Assembly: GCA_032173965.1 (NCBI GenBank)
Contig: JAVUNC010000004.1
Location: 1,502,501 to 1,566,500 of the forward strand
DNA length: 64,000 nt
Direction of reading: 5' to 3'
Origin: Sitta carolinensis
Lineage: Eukaryota; Chordata; Aves; Passeriformes; Sittidae
Made by a program: the position numbers and the translations under genes. Under the pieces are notes generated by a model. It was not told the DNA's origin. It worked only from the letters and a program-made list of their open reading frames with translations, and did no database searches. Positions 45,560-57,229 of this stretch are shown here, one piece after another; positions within the stretch are counted from its first letter, which is position 1, and every line of letters begins with the position of its first letter.

Positions 45560-46640
45560 GACAGCTTGGGGACAGGGGGGGACGGGGGGGACTGGGGGGA
45601 TGGGGGGGACTGGGGGGGACAGCGGGGGATGGGGGGGACTGGGCTGGGACAGGGGGGACAGGAGGGACGGGGGGGACAGGGGAGGACAGGGGGGATGGGA
45701 GGGCAGGGGCTGGGGACAGGGGGGACAGGAGGGGACGGGGGGACAGCCTGGGGACAAGGGGGACAGGGAGGGATGGTGGGACAGGGTTGGGGACAAGGGG
45801 GACAGGGAGGGATGGGGGGACGGGGGGGCATGGGGACAGGGGGGACTGGAGGGCAAGGGGGGGACAGGTGGGACAAGGGGGACAGGGGAGGGGATGGGGG
45901 GGACAGGGGGGACATGGGAGGATGGTGGGGGACAGGGGGGGACAGGGGTGGGACAGGGTGGGACAGGGGGGACAGGGAGGGATGGGGGGACGGGGGCCAG
46001 CTTGGGACAGGGGGGACAGGGAGGACTGTGGGACAGGGGGGGGACAAGGGTGGGACAGGGAGGGCATCCGCGGGGCACCAGGAGTGTCGTGTCCCAGTGT
46101 CCCATGCCGGGGTGGGAGCCCTGGGGCGGGGACCGTGTGGGATGGGGATCGCCGGGCCATTGGGGATCCAGGGGACACGCAGGGACCTGGGGACAGTGGG
46201 GACGGAAGGGGCACTGGGGGGATGGGGGGACTGGGGGACAGGGGGGATGGGGGGACAGGGTTGGGGACAGAGGGGGACGGGAGGGAGGGGGGACAGGGGG
46301 ACAGGGGGGATGGGAGGCAGGGTCTGGGGACAAGGGGACACGGGAGGGGATCCTGGGGACAAGGGGGACAGGAAGGGATGGTGGGACAGGTTCGGGACAA
46401 GGGGGACAGGGAGGGATGGTGGGACAGGGTCCCTGGGGACAGGGGGGACAGGAGGGATGGTGGGACAGGGTTGGGGACAAGGGGGACAGGAGGGATGGTG
46501 GGGGACAGGGGGACAGAGGAGAGGATCGTGGGACAGGGGTTGGGACAGGGGACATGGAGGGATCCGTGGACAAGGGTTGGGGACAGGGGTCCGGGGACAG
46601 GGGAGTGAGGGATTACGGCTGGGAGATGGGGACCCTTGGG
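45560..46640. repeat. GGGGGGACAGGGAGGGATGG G-rich minisatellite
   Basis: Purine-rich units with GACAGGG, GATGGTGGGACAGG and GGGGACAAGG. A non-repetitive patch lies at 46,065-46,190. Downstream of exon 6 it is complementary in type to the C-rich array upstream. Confidence 0.9.
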
Positions 46641-46689
46641 AAAGGGGGGATCGGACGGGTTGGGACTGGGAAGGAGGGATGGGAAAGAG

Positions 46690-47515
46690 GGGATGGAATA
46701 GGATTCCCCTGGGAATGAGATGGGGGACGGGGTTCCCTGGGACAGGATGATGAGGGATTCCCTGGGAATAGGGATTCCCTGGGAATGGGGATCCCCTGGG
46801 AATGAGGGATCCCCTGGAATGAGGGATTCCCCTGGGTGGGGGATTCCTGGAATGGGATTCCCTGGGAATGAGGGATTCCCTGGAATCGGGGATTCCCTGG
46901 AAATAAGGGATTCCCTGGGAATGAGGGATTCCCTGGAATAGAGGGATTCCCCTGGAATAACGGGATCCCTGGGAATGAGGGATCCCCTGGAAATGAGGGA
47001 TTCCCTGGAAATGAGGGATCCCTGGGAATGAGGATCCCCTGGGAATGAGGGATTCCCTGGGAATGAGGGATCCCCTGGAAATAACGGGATTCCCTGGAAT
47101 GAGGGATCCCTGGAAATTAGAGGGATCCCTGGAAATTCCCGGGGATCCCTGGGAATGCGGGATTCCCTGGAAATGAGGGATTCCCCTGGAAATAACGGGG
47201 ATTCCCGGAATGAGGGATCCCCTGGGATAATCCCTGAGGGATCCCTGGAATGGGGATCCCCTGGGAATGAGGTCCCCTGGGAATGGGGATTCCCTGGAAA
47301 TGAGGATCCCCTGGAAATAACGGGGATTCCCTGGGAATGAGGGATCCCCTGGGAATGATCCCGGGATGTCCCCTGGAATGGGGGATTCCCTGGAAATTAC
47401 GGGGATCCCCTGGAATGAGGATCCCCTGGGAATGAGGGATCCCCCTGGAAATAACGGGATTCCCTGGGAATGAGGATCCCCTGGAATGAGGGATCCCCTG
47501 GGATCCCGGGGCTCC
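46690..47515. repeat. GGGAATGAGGGATTCCCT minisatellite
   Basis: About 40 units of 15-20 bp with many small indels. Confidence 0.92.
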
Positions 47516-47519
47516 CTGG

Positions 47520-48500
47520 ATGCACGTGTCCCCTGCGTGTCCCGCGTGTTCCCGGGTCCCATGAGTGTCCCCTGGGTGCATGTCCCCGCGTGTCCCCGCG
47601 CTGTCCCTGGCATGTCCCTGCGCTGATCCCCTGGTGTCCCGAGTGTCCCCGCGGTGTCCCCGCGCTGTCCCCTGGTGTCACTGTCCCGCTGGGCGTCCCC
47701 GGTGTCCCCGCGCTGTCCCTGAGTGTCCCCGCGCTGTCGCGTGTCCCCGGCTGTCCCCTGGTGTCACTGTCCCGCGTGTCCCCGCGCTGTCCCCTGGTGT
47801 CCCCGGCTGTCCCGCGGTGTCCCGCGCTGTCCCCTGGTGTCACTGTCCCCGCGCTGTCCCCTGTGTGTCCCCGCGCTGTCCCCGCGGTGTCCCGCGCTGT
47901 CCCCTGGTGTCACTGTCCCCGCGCTGTCCCCTGGTGTCCCCGCGCTGTCCCTGAGTGTCCCCGCGCTGTCCCCGCGCTGTCCCCTGGTGTCACTGTCCCC
48001 GCGGTGTCCCCGCGCTGTCCCCTGGTGTCACTGTCCCCGTGCTGTCCCCTGGGTGTCCCCGCGCTGTCCCCTGGTGTCACTGTCCCGCGCTGTCCCCGCG
48101 TGTCCCCTGAGTGTCCCCGCGCTGTCCCCGCGGTGTCCCCCGCTGCTGTCCCCGCGCGTCGTGTCCCGCGCTTGAGTGTCCCCGCGCTGTCCCCGCGCTG
48201 TCCCCTGGTGTCACTGTCCCCGCGGCTGTCCCCGCGCTGTCCCCTGGTGTCACCCCCGGCTGTCCCCGCGGTGTCCCCGCGCTGTCCCCTGGTGTCACTG
48301 TCCCCCCTGTCCGCCTGTCCCCTGGGTGTCCCCGCGCTGTCCCCGGTGTCCCCGCGCTGTCCCCGGCTGTCCCCGGTGTCCTGTCCCGCGCTGCCCCTGA
48401 TGCCCCGCGGTGTCCCCGCCTGTCCCCTGTGCACTGTCCCCCCCGCTGCTGTTCACCCCGTGGGTGCCCCGCGCTGACCCCTGTGTCACTGTCACCGCGC
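47520..48500. repeat. GTCCCCGCGCTGTCCCCTGGTGTCACT minisatellite
   Basis: CpG-rich 15-45 bp units; it leads into the acceptor of coding exon 7. Confidence 0.92.
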
Positions 48501-48511
48501 TGTCCCCGCAG

Positions 48512-48596
48512 GCGTGCCCTCCATCACATCCCGGTGTCCCCGCACATCTTCACCAGCATCAGCTGGGCCACGGCCACCCCCGCGCTGCCACCCGGA
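48512..48596 (+). CDS. ZNF395: ZNF395-like coding exon 7 (IPVSPHIFTSISW block)
   Basis: Acceptor GTCCCCGCAG. The conserved frame reads HHIPVSPHIFTSISWATA then TPALPPG, matching ZNF395 IPVSPHIYTSVSW. The end at CCCGGA/GTGACA leaves phase 0, which fits the next exon. The first few codons need one or two extra bases to read ALPSI like the family (GCGTGCCCTCC in place of GCGCTGCCCTCC), so a deletion lies near 48,515-48,527. Confidence 0.75.
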
Positions 48597-48597
48597 G

Positions 48598-49185
48598 TGA
48601 CACCCCGGAGTGACACCCCTGTCACTCCGGAGTGACACCCCTGTCACCCTGACACCCGTGAGTGACACCCCGGAGTGACACCCCTGTCACCTGTGACACC
48701 CCTGTCACCCCGGAGTGACACCCCTGTCACCCTGACACCCTGACACCCGTGAGTGACACCCGGAGTGACACCCCTGTCACCCTGAACCATGGAGTGACAC
48801 CCGGAGTGACACCCCTGTCACCCTGAGACCATGGAGTGACACCCCTGTCACCCCTGAGTGACACCCCTGATTGACACCCCGGAGTGACACCACTGTCCTA
48901 ACCTGTGAGTACACCCCTGTCACCCCGAGTGACACCCCTGTCACCCTGACACCCTGACCCCGTGAGTGACACCCCGAGTGACCCCCTGTCACCCTGAGAC
49001 CATGGAGTGACACCCTGTCACCCCTGAGTGACACCCTGATTGCACCCCGGAGTGACACCACTGTCACCTGTGACACCCCTGTCACTCCGAGTGACACCCT
49101 GTCACCCTGACACCCTGAGTGACACCCCGGATGACACCCCTGTCACCCTGACACCCCAGAGTGACACCCCTGTCACCTCAGTGCC
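48598..49185. repeat. ~31-bp GAGTGACACCCCTGTCACCC minisatellite
   Basis: Starts at the donor of coding exon 7. Each unit contains GTGAC and GTCAC, so the array is rich in short inverted repeats. Confidence 0.92.
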
Positions 49186-49189
49186 CCCT

Positions 49190-49970
49190 GTCCCCTTTCC
49201 CTCTCGATTTCCCCCTTCATTTTCCTCTTTTTTCTTTCCTTCTTTCTCTCCTTTTTCTCCTTTTTTTCCTCCTTTTTCCTCCCTTTTCTCTTCCCTTTCC
49301 CCACCCTTTTTCCCCACCCTTTTTTCTCCGCCATTTTTCCCACCATTTTTCCCACCATTTTTCCCACCATTTTTCCCACCATTTTTCCCGCCATTTCCCC
49401 CCTCACAATCCCCCACACCATTCCCATGAAAAACCCACCTCAATTCCCGACCCAAACCACCTGACCCCTCCCCTCCTCCTTCCCAATCCCCTTTTTTATC
49501 CCATTTTTTCCCCTCTTTTTCCCCTTTTCCCCCTTTTTTTCTCCCCTTTTTCCTCCTTTTTCCTCCCTTTCCCTCTCCTTTTCCCCTCTTTTTTTCCCCT
49601 TTTTTTCCTCCTTTCCCTCTCCCTTTCCCTCTCGATTTCCACCCTCATTTTCCCCTCTTTTTTTCCCCTTCATTTTCCTCTTTTTTTTCCCATTTTTCTC
49701 TCCTTTTTCTCTCCTTTTTCTCTCCTTTTTCTCCCTTTTTTCCTGCCTTTTCCCCTCCCTTTCCCCCTTTTTTTTCCCCCTTTTTTTTCCCCCTTTTTTT
49801 TTTCCCGCCATTTTTCCCGCCATTTCCCCCCTCACAATCCCCCACACCCTTCCCATGAAAAACCCACCTCAATTCCCGACCCAAACCACCCGACCCTTCC
49901 CCTCCTCCTTCCCAATCCCCTTTTTAATCCCATTTTTCCCCATATTTCCCATTTTTCCCTGTTTTTCCCC
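49190..49970. repeat. T/C-rich array with 427-bp tandem duplication
   Basis: TTTTTCCTCC/TTTTTCCCACCA words. The block CAATCCCCCACACC then CATGAAAAACCCACCTC recurs at about 49,409 and 49,836. Confidence 0.88.
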
Positions 49971-49976
49971 CTCCAG

Positions 49977-50070
49977 CCGCGGAGCCGCTCCCTCACCCTC
50001 AGCCACCCTCAGACTCCGCCGCCATTTTGGCCGCCCCAGCTGCTCGGGCCTCCTCGCCCCGCGTTCCCAG
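49977..50070 (+). CDS. ZNF395: ZNF395-like coding exon 8
   Basis: Acceptor CCCCCTCCAG, donor TTCCCAG/GTAAAA. In phase 0 it encodes [18 protein letters not shown] then [13 protein letters not shown], corresponding to the ZNF395 segment RSRSLSFSEPQQPAPA. It leaves in phase 1, while the next exon needs phase 2, so one base is missing or extra at or near this junction. Confidence 0.78.
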
Positions 50071-50150
50071 GTAAAAAAATTCCCGAAAAAAATTCCCAAA
50101 AAACCCGAGAGAGGGAAGAGCAAAACTCCATCCTCCTTTTTTATCCTCAG

Positions 50151-50262
50151 AAAACTCCGTGGTGAAGCCAAGAAATGCCGGAAGGTTTACGGCGTCGAGC
50201 ACCGGGAGCAGTGGTGTACGGCTTGCCGCTGGAAAAAGGCGTGCCAGCGCTTCCTGCACTGA
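50151..50262 (+). CDS. ZNF395: ZNF395-like last coding exon (C-clamp, stop)
   Basis: Acceptor TTATCCTCAG. It encodes [20 protein letters not shown] then [16 protein letters not shown] and TGA (50,260-50,262). This is the C-clamp, a small Cys4 DNA-binding element shared by ZNF395, SLC2A4RG, ZNF704 and the E-tail of TCF/LEF proteins. All four cysteines and the basic residues are present and the sequence is almost identical to human ZNF395. It is the best-preserved part of the locus, which argues against a dead gene. Confidence 0.95.
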
Positions 50263-52440
50263 GGGAGAACGGGAATGGCCACGGGAATTCCGGGAATGGC
50301 CATGGGAATTTTGGGAATGGCCACGGGAATTCTGGGAATGGCCACGGGAATTCTGGGAATGGCCACGGGAATTCCGGGAATGGCCACGGGAATTTATGGG
50401 TTGGAATGGCCACGGGAATTCTGGGAATGGCAACGGGAATTCTGAATGCCCTCGGGAATGGCAATGGGAATTTGGGAATGGCACATCTGTGGAAATTCCG
50501 GGAATGGTCATGGGAATTTTGGGAATGGCAACGGGAATTCTGGGAATGTGCCCCAGGAATTCTGGGAATGGCCCTCAGGAATTCCCTCAGGAAATCTGAG
50601 AATCCCCCTCAGAAATTCCAGGAATCCCCCTCTGGAATTCCCTCAGGAAATCCAAGAATGCCCCTCAGGAAATCCGGGAATCCCCCTCAGAAATGCCAAG
50701 AATCCCCTTAGAAATTCCCTCAGAAATTCCCTCAGGAAATCCGAGAATCCCCCTCAGGAATTCCAGGAATTCCATCCGGAATTCCCTCAGAATTTGTGGG
50801 AATGCCCGTGGGAATTCTGGGAATGGCCACGGGAATTCTGGGAATAGCCACAGGAATTTTGGGAATGGCCACGGGAATCCCCTCAGAAATTCCAGGAATC
50901 CCCCTCAGAAATTCCAGGAATCCTCCTCAGGAAATCCCTCAGGAAATCTGAGAATCTCCCTCAGAAATTCTGGGAATCCTCTCAGAAATTCCCTCAAAAA
51001 TTCCGGGAATCCCTCAGGAAATCCGAGAATTCCCTCAGGAATTCCTGAATCCCCTCAGGAAATCTGGGAATCCTCCTCAGGAATGCCAAGAATCCCCCTC
51101 AGGAATTCCAGGAATTCCATCCGGAATTCCTTCAGAAATTCTGGGAATCCTTCTCAGGAATTCTGGGAATCCCCCTCAGGAATTCCAGGAATTCCATCCG
51201 GAATTCCCTCAGAATTTTTGTGAATGCCCGTGGGAATTCTGGGAATGCCCCTCAGAAATTCCAGGAATGCCCACAGGAATTCTTGGAATGCCTGCAGGAA
51301 ATCCGGGAATGCCCCCAGTAAATCTGGGAATGCCATGGGAATTCTGGGAATGGGCCACGGGAATTCCAGGAATGGCCATGGGGATTCTGGGAATGGCCAC
51401 GGGAATTCCGGGAATGGTCACGGGAATTCTGGGAATGGCCACGGGAATTTTGGGAATGGTCATGGGAATTCTGGGAATGGGTCACAGGAATTCTGGGAAT
51501 GGCCATGGGAATTCTGGGAATGGCCCCAGGAATACCCTCAGGAAATGCGAGAATCCCCTCAGGAATGCCAAAAATCCCCCTCAGAAATTCCCTCAGGAAA
51601 CCTGAGAATTCCCTCAGGAATTCCTGAATTCCCTCAGGAATTCTGGGAATCCCCCTCAGGAATGCCAAGAATCCCCCTCAGGAATTCCAGGAATTCCCAC
51701 TGCAATTCTCTCAGAAATTCTGGGAATACCCCCAGAAATTCTGTGAATCCCCTCAGGAATTCTGGGAATTCCCTCAGAATTTCCTATCAGGAAATCCAGG
51801 AATCCCCCTCAGGAATTCCAGGAATCCCCCTCAGGAATGCCAAGAATCCCCCTCAGGAATTCCCTCAGAAATTCTGAGAATCCCCCTCAGAAATTCCAGG
51901 AATCCTCCTCAGGAATTCCTTCAGGAAATCCAAGAATGCCCCTCAGAAATTCTGGGAATCTCCTCAGGAATTCTGGGACTCCCCCTCAGGAATTCGGGGA
52001 ATACCCCTCAGGAATTCTGGGAATACCCGCAGGAATCCCCTCAGGAAATCCGAGAATCCCCCTCAGAAATTCCAGGAATCCCTCTCAGGAATTCCCTCAG
52101 GAATGCCAAGAATCCCCCTCAGGAATTCCAGGAATTCCCACTGGAATTCCCTCAGAAATTCTGGGAATTCCCCTCAGAAAATCCGGGAATCCCCCTCAGA
52201 AATTCTGAGAATTTCATCAGGAAATTCCAAGAATCTCTTCAAAAATTCTGGGAATTCCCTCAGAAATTCCAGAAAACTCCTCAGAAATTCTGGAAAACTC
52301 CTCAGAAATGCCATGAATCCCTCAAGAATCCCCTCAGGAATTCTGGGAATCCTCTCAGAAAATCCGAGAATTTCCTCAGGAATTTCGGGAATCCCCTCAA
52401 AAATTCCAAGAATTTCCTCAGGAATTCCCTCAGGAATTCC
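50263..52440. repeat. GGAATTCTGGGAATGGCCAC and CCCCTCAGGAATTCC minisatellites in the 3' UTR
   Basis: Begins 10 bases after the stop codon. Two interleaved 19-25 bp families recur in blocks (50,270-50,560; 50,560-50,800; 51,340-51,530; and so on). Confidence 0.9.
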
Positions 52441-52449
52441 AGGAAATTC

Positions 52450-52880
52450 CAAATCCCTCGTATCCTTTAAAGAGAGGATGGGAAACAATCCGAGCTTTAA
52501 AAAAGAAAATCTTGGGATATTTAAAAAAGGGAAAATTTTTGGGATCAAAAATTCCCCAAAAAAATTCCAATCAGGAATTGGAAAAAGCGGGAAAAATTCC
52601 ATTTTTTTTTATCCCAAAATTCTTCCAGTTTGGAATCGTGGAACGCTTTGGGTTTGGAAATGACCTTAAAGGGCCGGAAATTCCAACTTTTTCCGGGAAT
52701 ATTTTTGGAATTCCGGGCAGTTGGCTGCCCTGGATGATTTAAATCCCATTTAAAATTTTTTCTCTTTAGAATTCCTTTAAAAAAAAGGGAAATTCAAATG
52801 GGAGAATCCAAACTCGGGAATCTCCCCCAGGCTGTGGAATTTTTTCCTGGAATTTTCCATGAAATTCCTGCAGGGAATCC
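52450..52880. other. Low-repeat stretch containing the CR1 fragment
   Basis: Mixed sequence; no gene apart from the mobile-element relic inside it. Confidence 0.5.
52633..52725 (+). mobile_element. Degenerate CR1 LINE 3' fragment
   Basis: GAATCGTGGAACGCTTTGGG then TTTGGAAATGACCTTAAAG matches the very common avian CR1 3' sequence (GAATCATAGAATGGTTTGGG, TTGGAAGGGACCTTAAAG), followed by a degenerate AATTCCAAC. It is a strong sign of bird (or other sauropsid) origin. Far too short to be active. Confidence 0.75.
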
Positions 52881-52889
52881 TTGATTCCT

Positions 52890-53440
52890 TCTTTTTCCTC
52901 CTTTATTCCCTTTTTTTCTCATTTTTCCTCTCTTTTTTTTTCATCTTTTTTCCTCCTTTTTCCTTAATTTTTTCTTCCTTTTTCCTTATTTTTTTTCCTC
53001 CTTTATTCCCTTTTTTTCCTCCTTTTCCCCCTTTTTTTCCATCTTTTTTCCTCCTTTTTCCTTTTTTTTTTTTTTTAATTTTCTCTCCTTTTTCCAACTT
53101 TTCCTCCTTTTTCCTCCTTTTCCCTCCCTTCTTTTTTTCATTTTCCCCTTTTTTCCCTCCTCTTTTCCCTCCTCTTTTTTCCTAATTTTTCCCACTTTTC
53201 CCTTCCTTTTCCCCTCTTTTTTCTCCTTTTTTTCCATCCTTTTCCCTCTTTTTTTTCCTTCCCCTTTTCCTACTTTTCCCTTCCTTTTTCCCTTCCTTTT
53301 TTCCTTCCTTTTTTCTTCCCTTCTTTTTTCCCTCCTCTCTTTTTTCCCCTCTTTTCCCCCCTTTTTTCCCCCATATTTTTTCCCTTTTTCCTGTTTTCCC
53401 TTCTTTTTTCCCACTCCCTTTTTCCCCTTTTCCCTTTCCA
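52890..53440. repeat. TTTTTTCCTCC polypyrimidine tract
   Basis: Nearly pure T/C on the plus strand. Confidence 0.92.
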
Positions 53441-53469
53441 GCCTTCCAGATCCTTTCCCCACCTGGCAG

Positions 53470-54595
53470 AAATTCCCTGAAATCCCAAACTTCCATCCCA
53501 ACCTTTGATCCCAAACCTCAATCCCAAGCTTTAATCCCAAATTTTATTCCCAAACTGATCCCAATCTTTAATCACAGATTTCTATCCCAACCTTCTATCC
53601 CAAAATTCCATCCCAAATTTATCCCAAACTTTAACCCCAAACCTCGATTCCCAAACTTTCATCCCCAAATTTCATCCCAAGCCTCAATCCCAAATTTTTA
53701 TCCCAAACTTTCTTCCCAAATTTCCACCCCAACCTTTAATCCCAGACTTTTGTCCCAAATTTCCATCCCAAACCTTTGATCCCAAATTTCCACCCCAAAC
53801 TTTAATCCTAGCCTTCAATCCCAACCTTTGATCCCAAATTTAAATCACAAACTTTGATCCCAACCTTTGGTCCCACATTTCCATCCCAAACCTCCATCCC
53901 AAACCTCGATCCCAACCTTCATTCCCAAACTTCCATCCCAATTTTAATCTCAAACTTTGATCCCAAACTTTAATCCCATCCTTCCATCCTGAACTTCGAT
54001 CCCAAACTGATCCCAATTTTCCATCCCAAACTTCCATCCCAAACTTTGATCCCAAATTGATCCCAACCTTCCATCCCAGATTTCCATCCCAAACCTCATC
54101 CCAAACTGATCCCAACCTTCATTCCCAAACTTCCATCCTAACTTTCATCCCAAACTATGATCCCAAACTTCCATCCTAAATTTTGATCCCTAGCTTTAAT
54201 CCCAAGCCTTGATCCCAAACTTTGATCCCAGCCTTTAATCCCAAACTTTGATCCTAAACTTTCATCCCAAATCTTGATCCAAACTTTGATCCCAAACTTC
54301 CATCCCAAACTTTCCTTCCCACAAACTTTGAATCCAAACTTTTGATCCCAAACTTTAATCCCAAACCTTGATCCCAAATTTCCATCCCAAACTTTGATCC
54401 CAAACTTCCCTCCCAAACCTTTAATCCCAAACCTTGATTCCAAACTTTGATCCCAAACTTTAATCCAAATTTTTGATCCCAACTTAACTTAATCCCAAAC
54501 TTTAATCCAGATTTTTGATCCCAAACTTTAATCCCAAACTTTAATCCAAATTTTTGATCCCAAACTTTGATCCCAAACTCATCCCAACCTCCAAT
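53470..54595. repeat. ATCCCAAACTTTGATCCCAAAC minisatellite
   Basis: Units of about 15-17 bp (ATCCCAAACTTTG, ATCCCAAACTTCC). Minus frames with Gly/Ser/Trp/Asp repeats are not genes. Confidence 0.9.
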
Positions 54596-54852
54596 CCCAA
54601 CTTTTCCCACCCCAACCCTCCCATTTTTCCCATTATTTTTTCCCATTTCCCCCCCAAAACCCTCCAAGAAAATCACCCACAATTAATTCCCCCCTGGAAA
54701 AATCCCGGAATTTCCCCTTTAAACCCCCAAATTCCCCCAATTCCCACCCGAAATATTTGGAATTTTCAGGAATTCTCCAAACTCCACCTTCGCTCCCCCA
54801 ATATTTTTTATTATTTTCCCCAAAACAAAACATGGAAAAGAAGGAAAATCGA

Positions 54853-54898
54853 AATAAAAATGTCAAGAATCCTGGAGTTTATTTTGTCAGGAAATAAA
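54853..54898 (+). terminator. Candidate poly(A) signals of the ZNF395-like gene
   Basis: AATAAA at 54,853-54,858 and 54,893-54,898 in a non-repetitive stretch (54,600-54,960), followed by CTCCGTGAGTTATT. This would make a 3' UTR of about 4.6 kb. The minus strand also has AATAAA (54,883-54,878), so the orientation is not certain. Confidence 0.35.
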
Positions 54899-54979
54899 GG
54901 AAATTTCTCTGATCCCTGCCCGGCTCCGTGAGTTATTCCAGAAAAATTTGGGATGGGAAGGGGCTGGATCTTCCCCCTC

Positions 54980-57070
54980 CTTTTTTCCTCTTTTTTCCAC
55001 TTTTTTCCACTTTTTTTCCACTTTTTTTTCCCCTCTTTTTTTCCTCCTTTTTCCTCTTTTTTTTTTTTTTTTTTTTTTCCTTCTTTTTCCTCTTTTTTTC
55101 CCCTTTTCCTCCTTTTTTCCTTCTTTTTTCCTTCTTTTTTTCTCCTTTTTCCTCCTTTTTCTTCCTCCTTTTTCCTCCTTTTTTCCCTCCCTTTTTTCCT
55201 CTTTTTTTCCACTTTTTTCCTCTTTTTTCCTACTTTTTTCCCTCTTTTTTCCTACTTTTTTCCTCTTTTTTCCTTCTTTTTCCTCTTCTTTTTCCTCCTT
55301 TTTCCCTTTGTTTTCCTCTCTTTTTTCTCCTTTTTTCCTCCTTTTTTCATTTTTTTCTCTTTTTTTTCCCTTTTTTTCCCTCTTTTTTCCCCCCTTTTTC
55401 TCCTTTTTCCCTCCTTTTTTTCCTCTTTTTCTTCCTTTTTTCCTCCTTTTTCCCTCCTTTTTCCTCCCTTTTTTCCTCCTTTTTTCCTCTTTTTTTCCAC
55501 TTTTTCCCCCTCTTTTTCCTCCTTTTTCCTCTTTTTTTCCTCTTTTTTTCATCTTTTTTTCCTCTTTTTTTTTTCCCTTTTCCTCTTTTTCTCCTTTTTT
55601 TCCTCCTTTTTTCCTCCTTTCTCCTCTTTTTTTCCTCCTTTCTCCTCTCTTTTTTTTCCTCCTTTCTCCTCTTTTTTCCCTTTTGTTTTCCTCTTTTTTT
55701 CCTCCTTTTTTCCTCTTTTTTTCCTCCTTTTTCCTCCTTTTTTTCTCCTTTTCCCACTTTTTTCCCTCCTTTTTTTCCTCTTCTTCCTCTTTTTTTCCCC
55801 CCTCCTTTTTCCTTTTTTCCTCCTTTTTTTTTCTCATTTTCCTCCTTTTTTTCCCTTATTTTTCCTCCTTTTTTCTCCTCCTTTTTTTCTCCTTTTTTTT
55901 CCTCCTTTTTCCCTCCTTTTTTTCCTTTTTTTCCCCGTATTTTTCCTCCTTTTTTCCTCCTTTTCTCCTTTTTTTCCCCACTTTTTTCCTCCTCATTTTT
56001 TTCCTCTTTTTTTTCCTCCTTTTTCCTTCCTTTTTTCCTCTTTTTTTTTCTCTTTTTTCCTCCTTTTTCCTTCCTTTTTTCCTCTTTTTTTCCTCTTTTT
56101 TCCTCCTTTTCTCCTCCTTTTTTCTCCTTTTCCCACCCTTTTTCCTCTTTTTTTCCCTCCTTTTTTTCCCCTCATTTTTCCTCCTTTTTTCCTCCTTTTT
56201 TCCCTTATTTTCCCTCCTTTTTTCCCCATTTTTCCCCAAAATTCCCCATTTTTTTTCCCGCAAAAAATCCCATTTTCCCCCCATTTCCCCCATTTTTTTT
56301 CCCCCATAAATCCAATTTCCCCCCATTTTCCCCCCAAAATTCCCCATTTTCCCCCCAATTTTCCCATTTTTTTTCCCAAAAAATCCCAATTTCCCCCATT
56401 TTACCCCAAAAATCTTCCATTTCCCCCATTTTTGCCCCCCAAAAATCCCATTTTTCACCAAAAAAAAATCCCATTTTCCCCCCACAAATCCCTTTTTTCC
56501 CCATTTTCCCCCCAAAATCTGATTTTCCCTAAAAAAAATCTCATTTTTCCCCCCAAAATCCCATTTTCCCCACATAAATCCCATTTATTCCCCATTTTTC
56601 ACCCCTAAACCCCCCCTTTCCCCACAAAAAAATCCCATTTTTTCCCAAAAAAATTCCCATTTTTCTCCCAAAAATTCCCCACTTTTCTCCCCCCCAAAAA
56701 TTCCCCATTTTTCCCCCATAAATCCCATTTAAAAAAAAAAAAAAAATCCCATTTTCCCCCATTTTCCCCCCAATTTCCCTCCATTTTCCCCCCATTTTCC
56801 CCCAATAAATCCCAATTTTTCCCCCATTTCCCCCCCATTTTCCCCATAAATCCCATTTCCCCCCCATTTTTTCCCCATTTTTTCCCCCTTTTTCCCCCAT
56901 TTTTTCCTCCTTTTTCCCCCAAAATCCCATTTTTTTTCCCCCCAACAAATCCCATTTTCCCCCATTCCCCCGTTTTTTCCCAAAAAATCCAATTTTTCCC
57001 CCATTTTTCCCCCATTTTCCCCCCATAAATCCCATTTTTTCCCCCATTTTCCCCCATTTTTTTCCCAGAA
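54980..57070. repeat. TTTTTTCCTCC to TTTTCCCCCCA pyrimidine array
   Basis: Over 2 kb of almost pure T/C to 56.2 kb, then with AAAAATCCC interruptions. No coding sequence. Confidence 0.93.
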
Positions 57071-57108
57071 ATCCCTGGGCTCGAGCCAGCGTACAAACCG
57101 TAATCTCA

Positions 57109-57114
57109 TTTATT
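57109..57114 (-). terminator. Minus-strand AATAAA in a unique 3'-end-like context
   Basis: The minus strand reads TCCATTAAAAGTTGTAAATA, a run of A, GGAAAATAAATGAGATTACG and then GTTTGTACGC. This resembles the end of an mRNA, with AATAAA followed by a GU-rich element. No coding exon of such a gene is visible to the right within the window. Confidence 0.3.
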
Positions 57115-57229
57115 TTCCTTTTTTTTTTTTTTTTGCTATTTACAACTTTTAATGGAGAAATCCGGGCGGGAAACGGCGACTCCGACAAAATCCGGAAATT
57201 CGGGAATTTTCCCACTTTTTTCAGGAATT

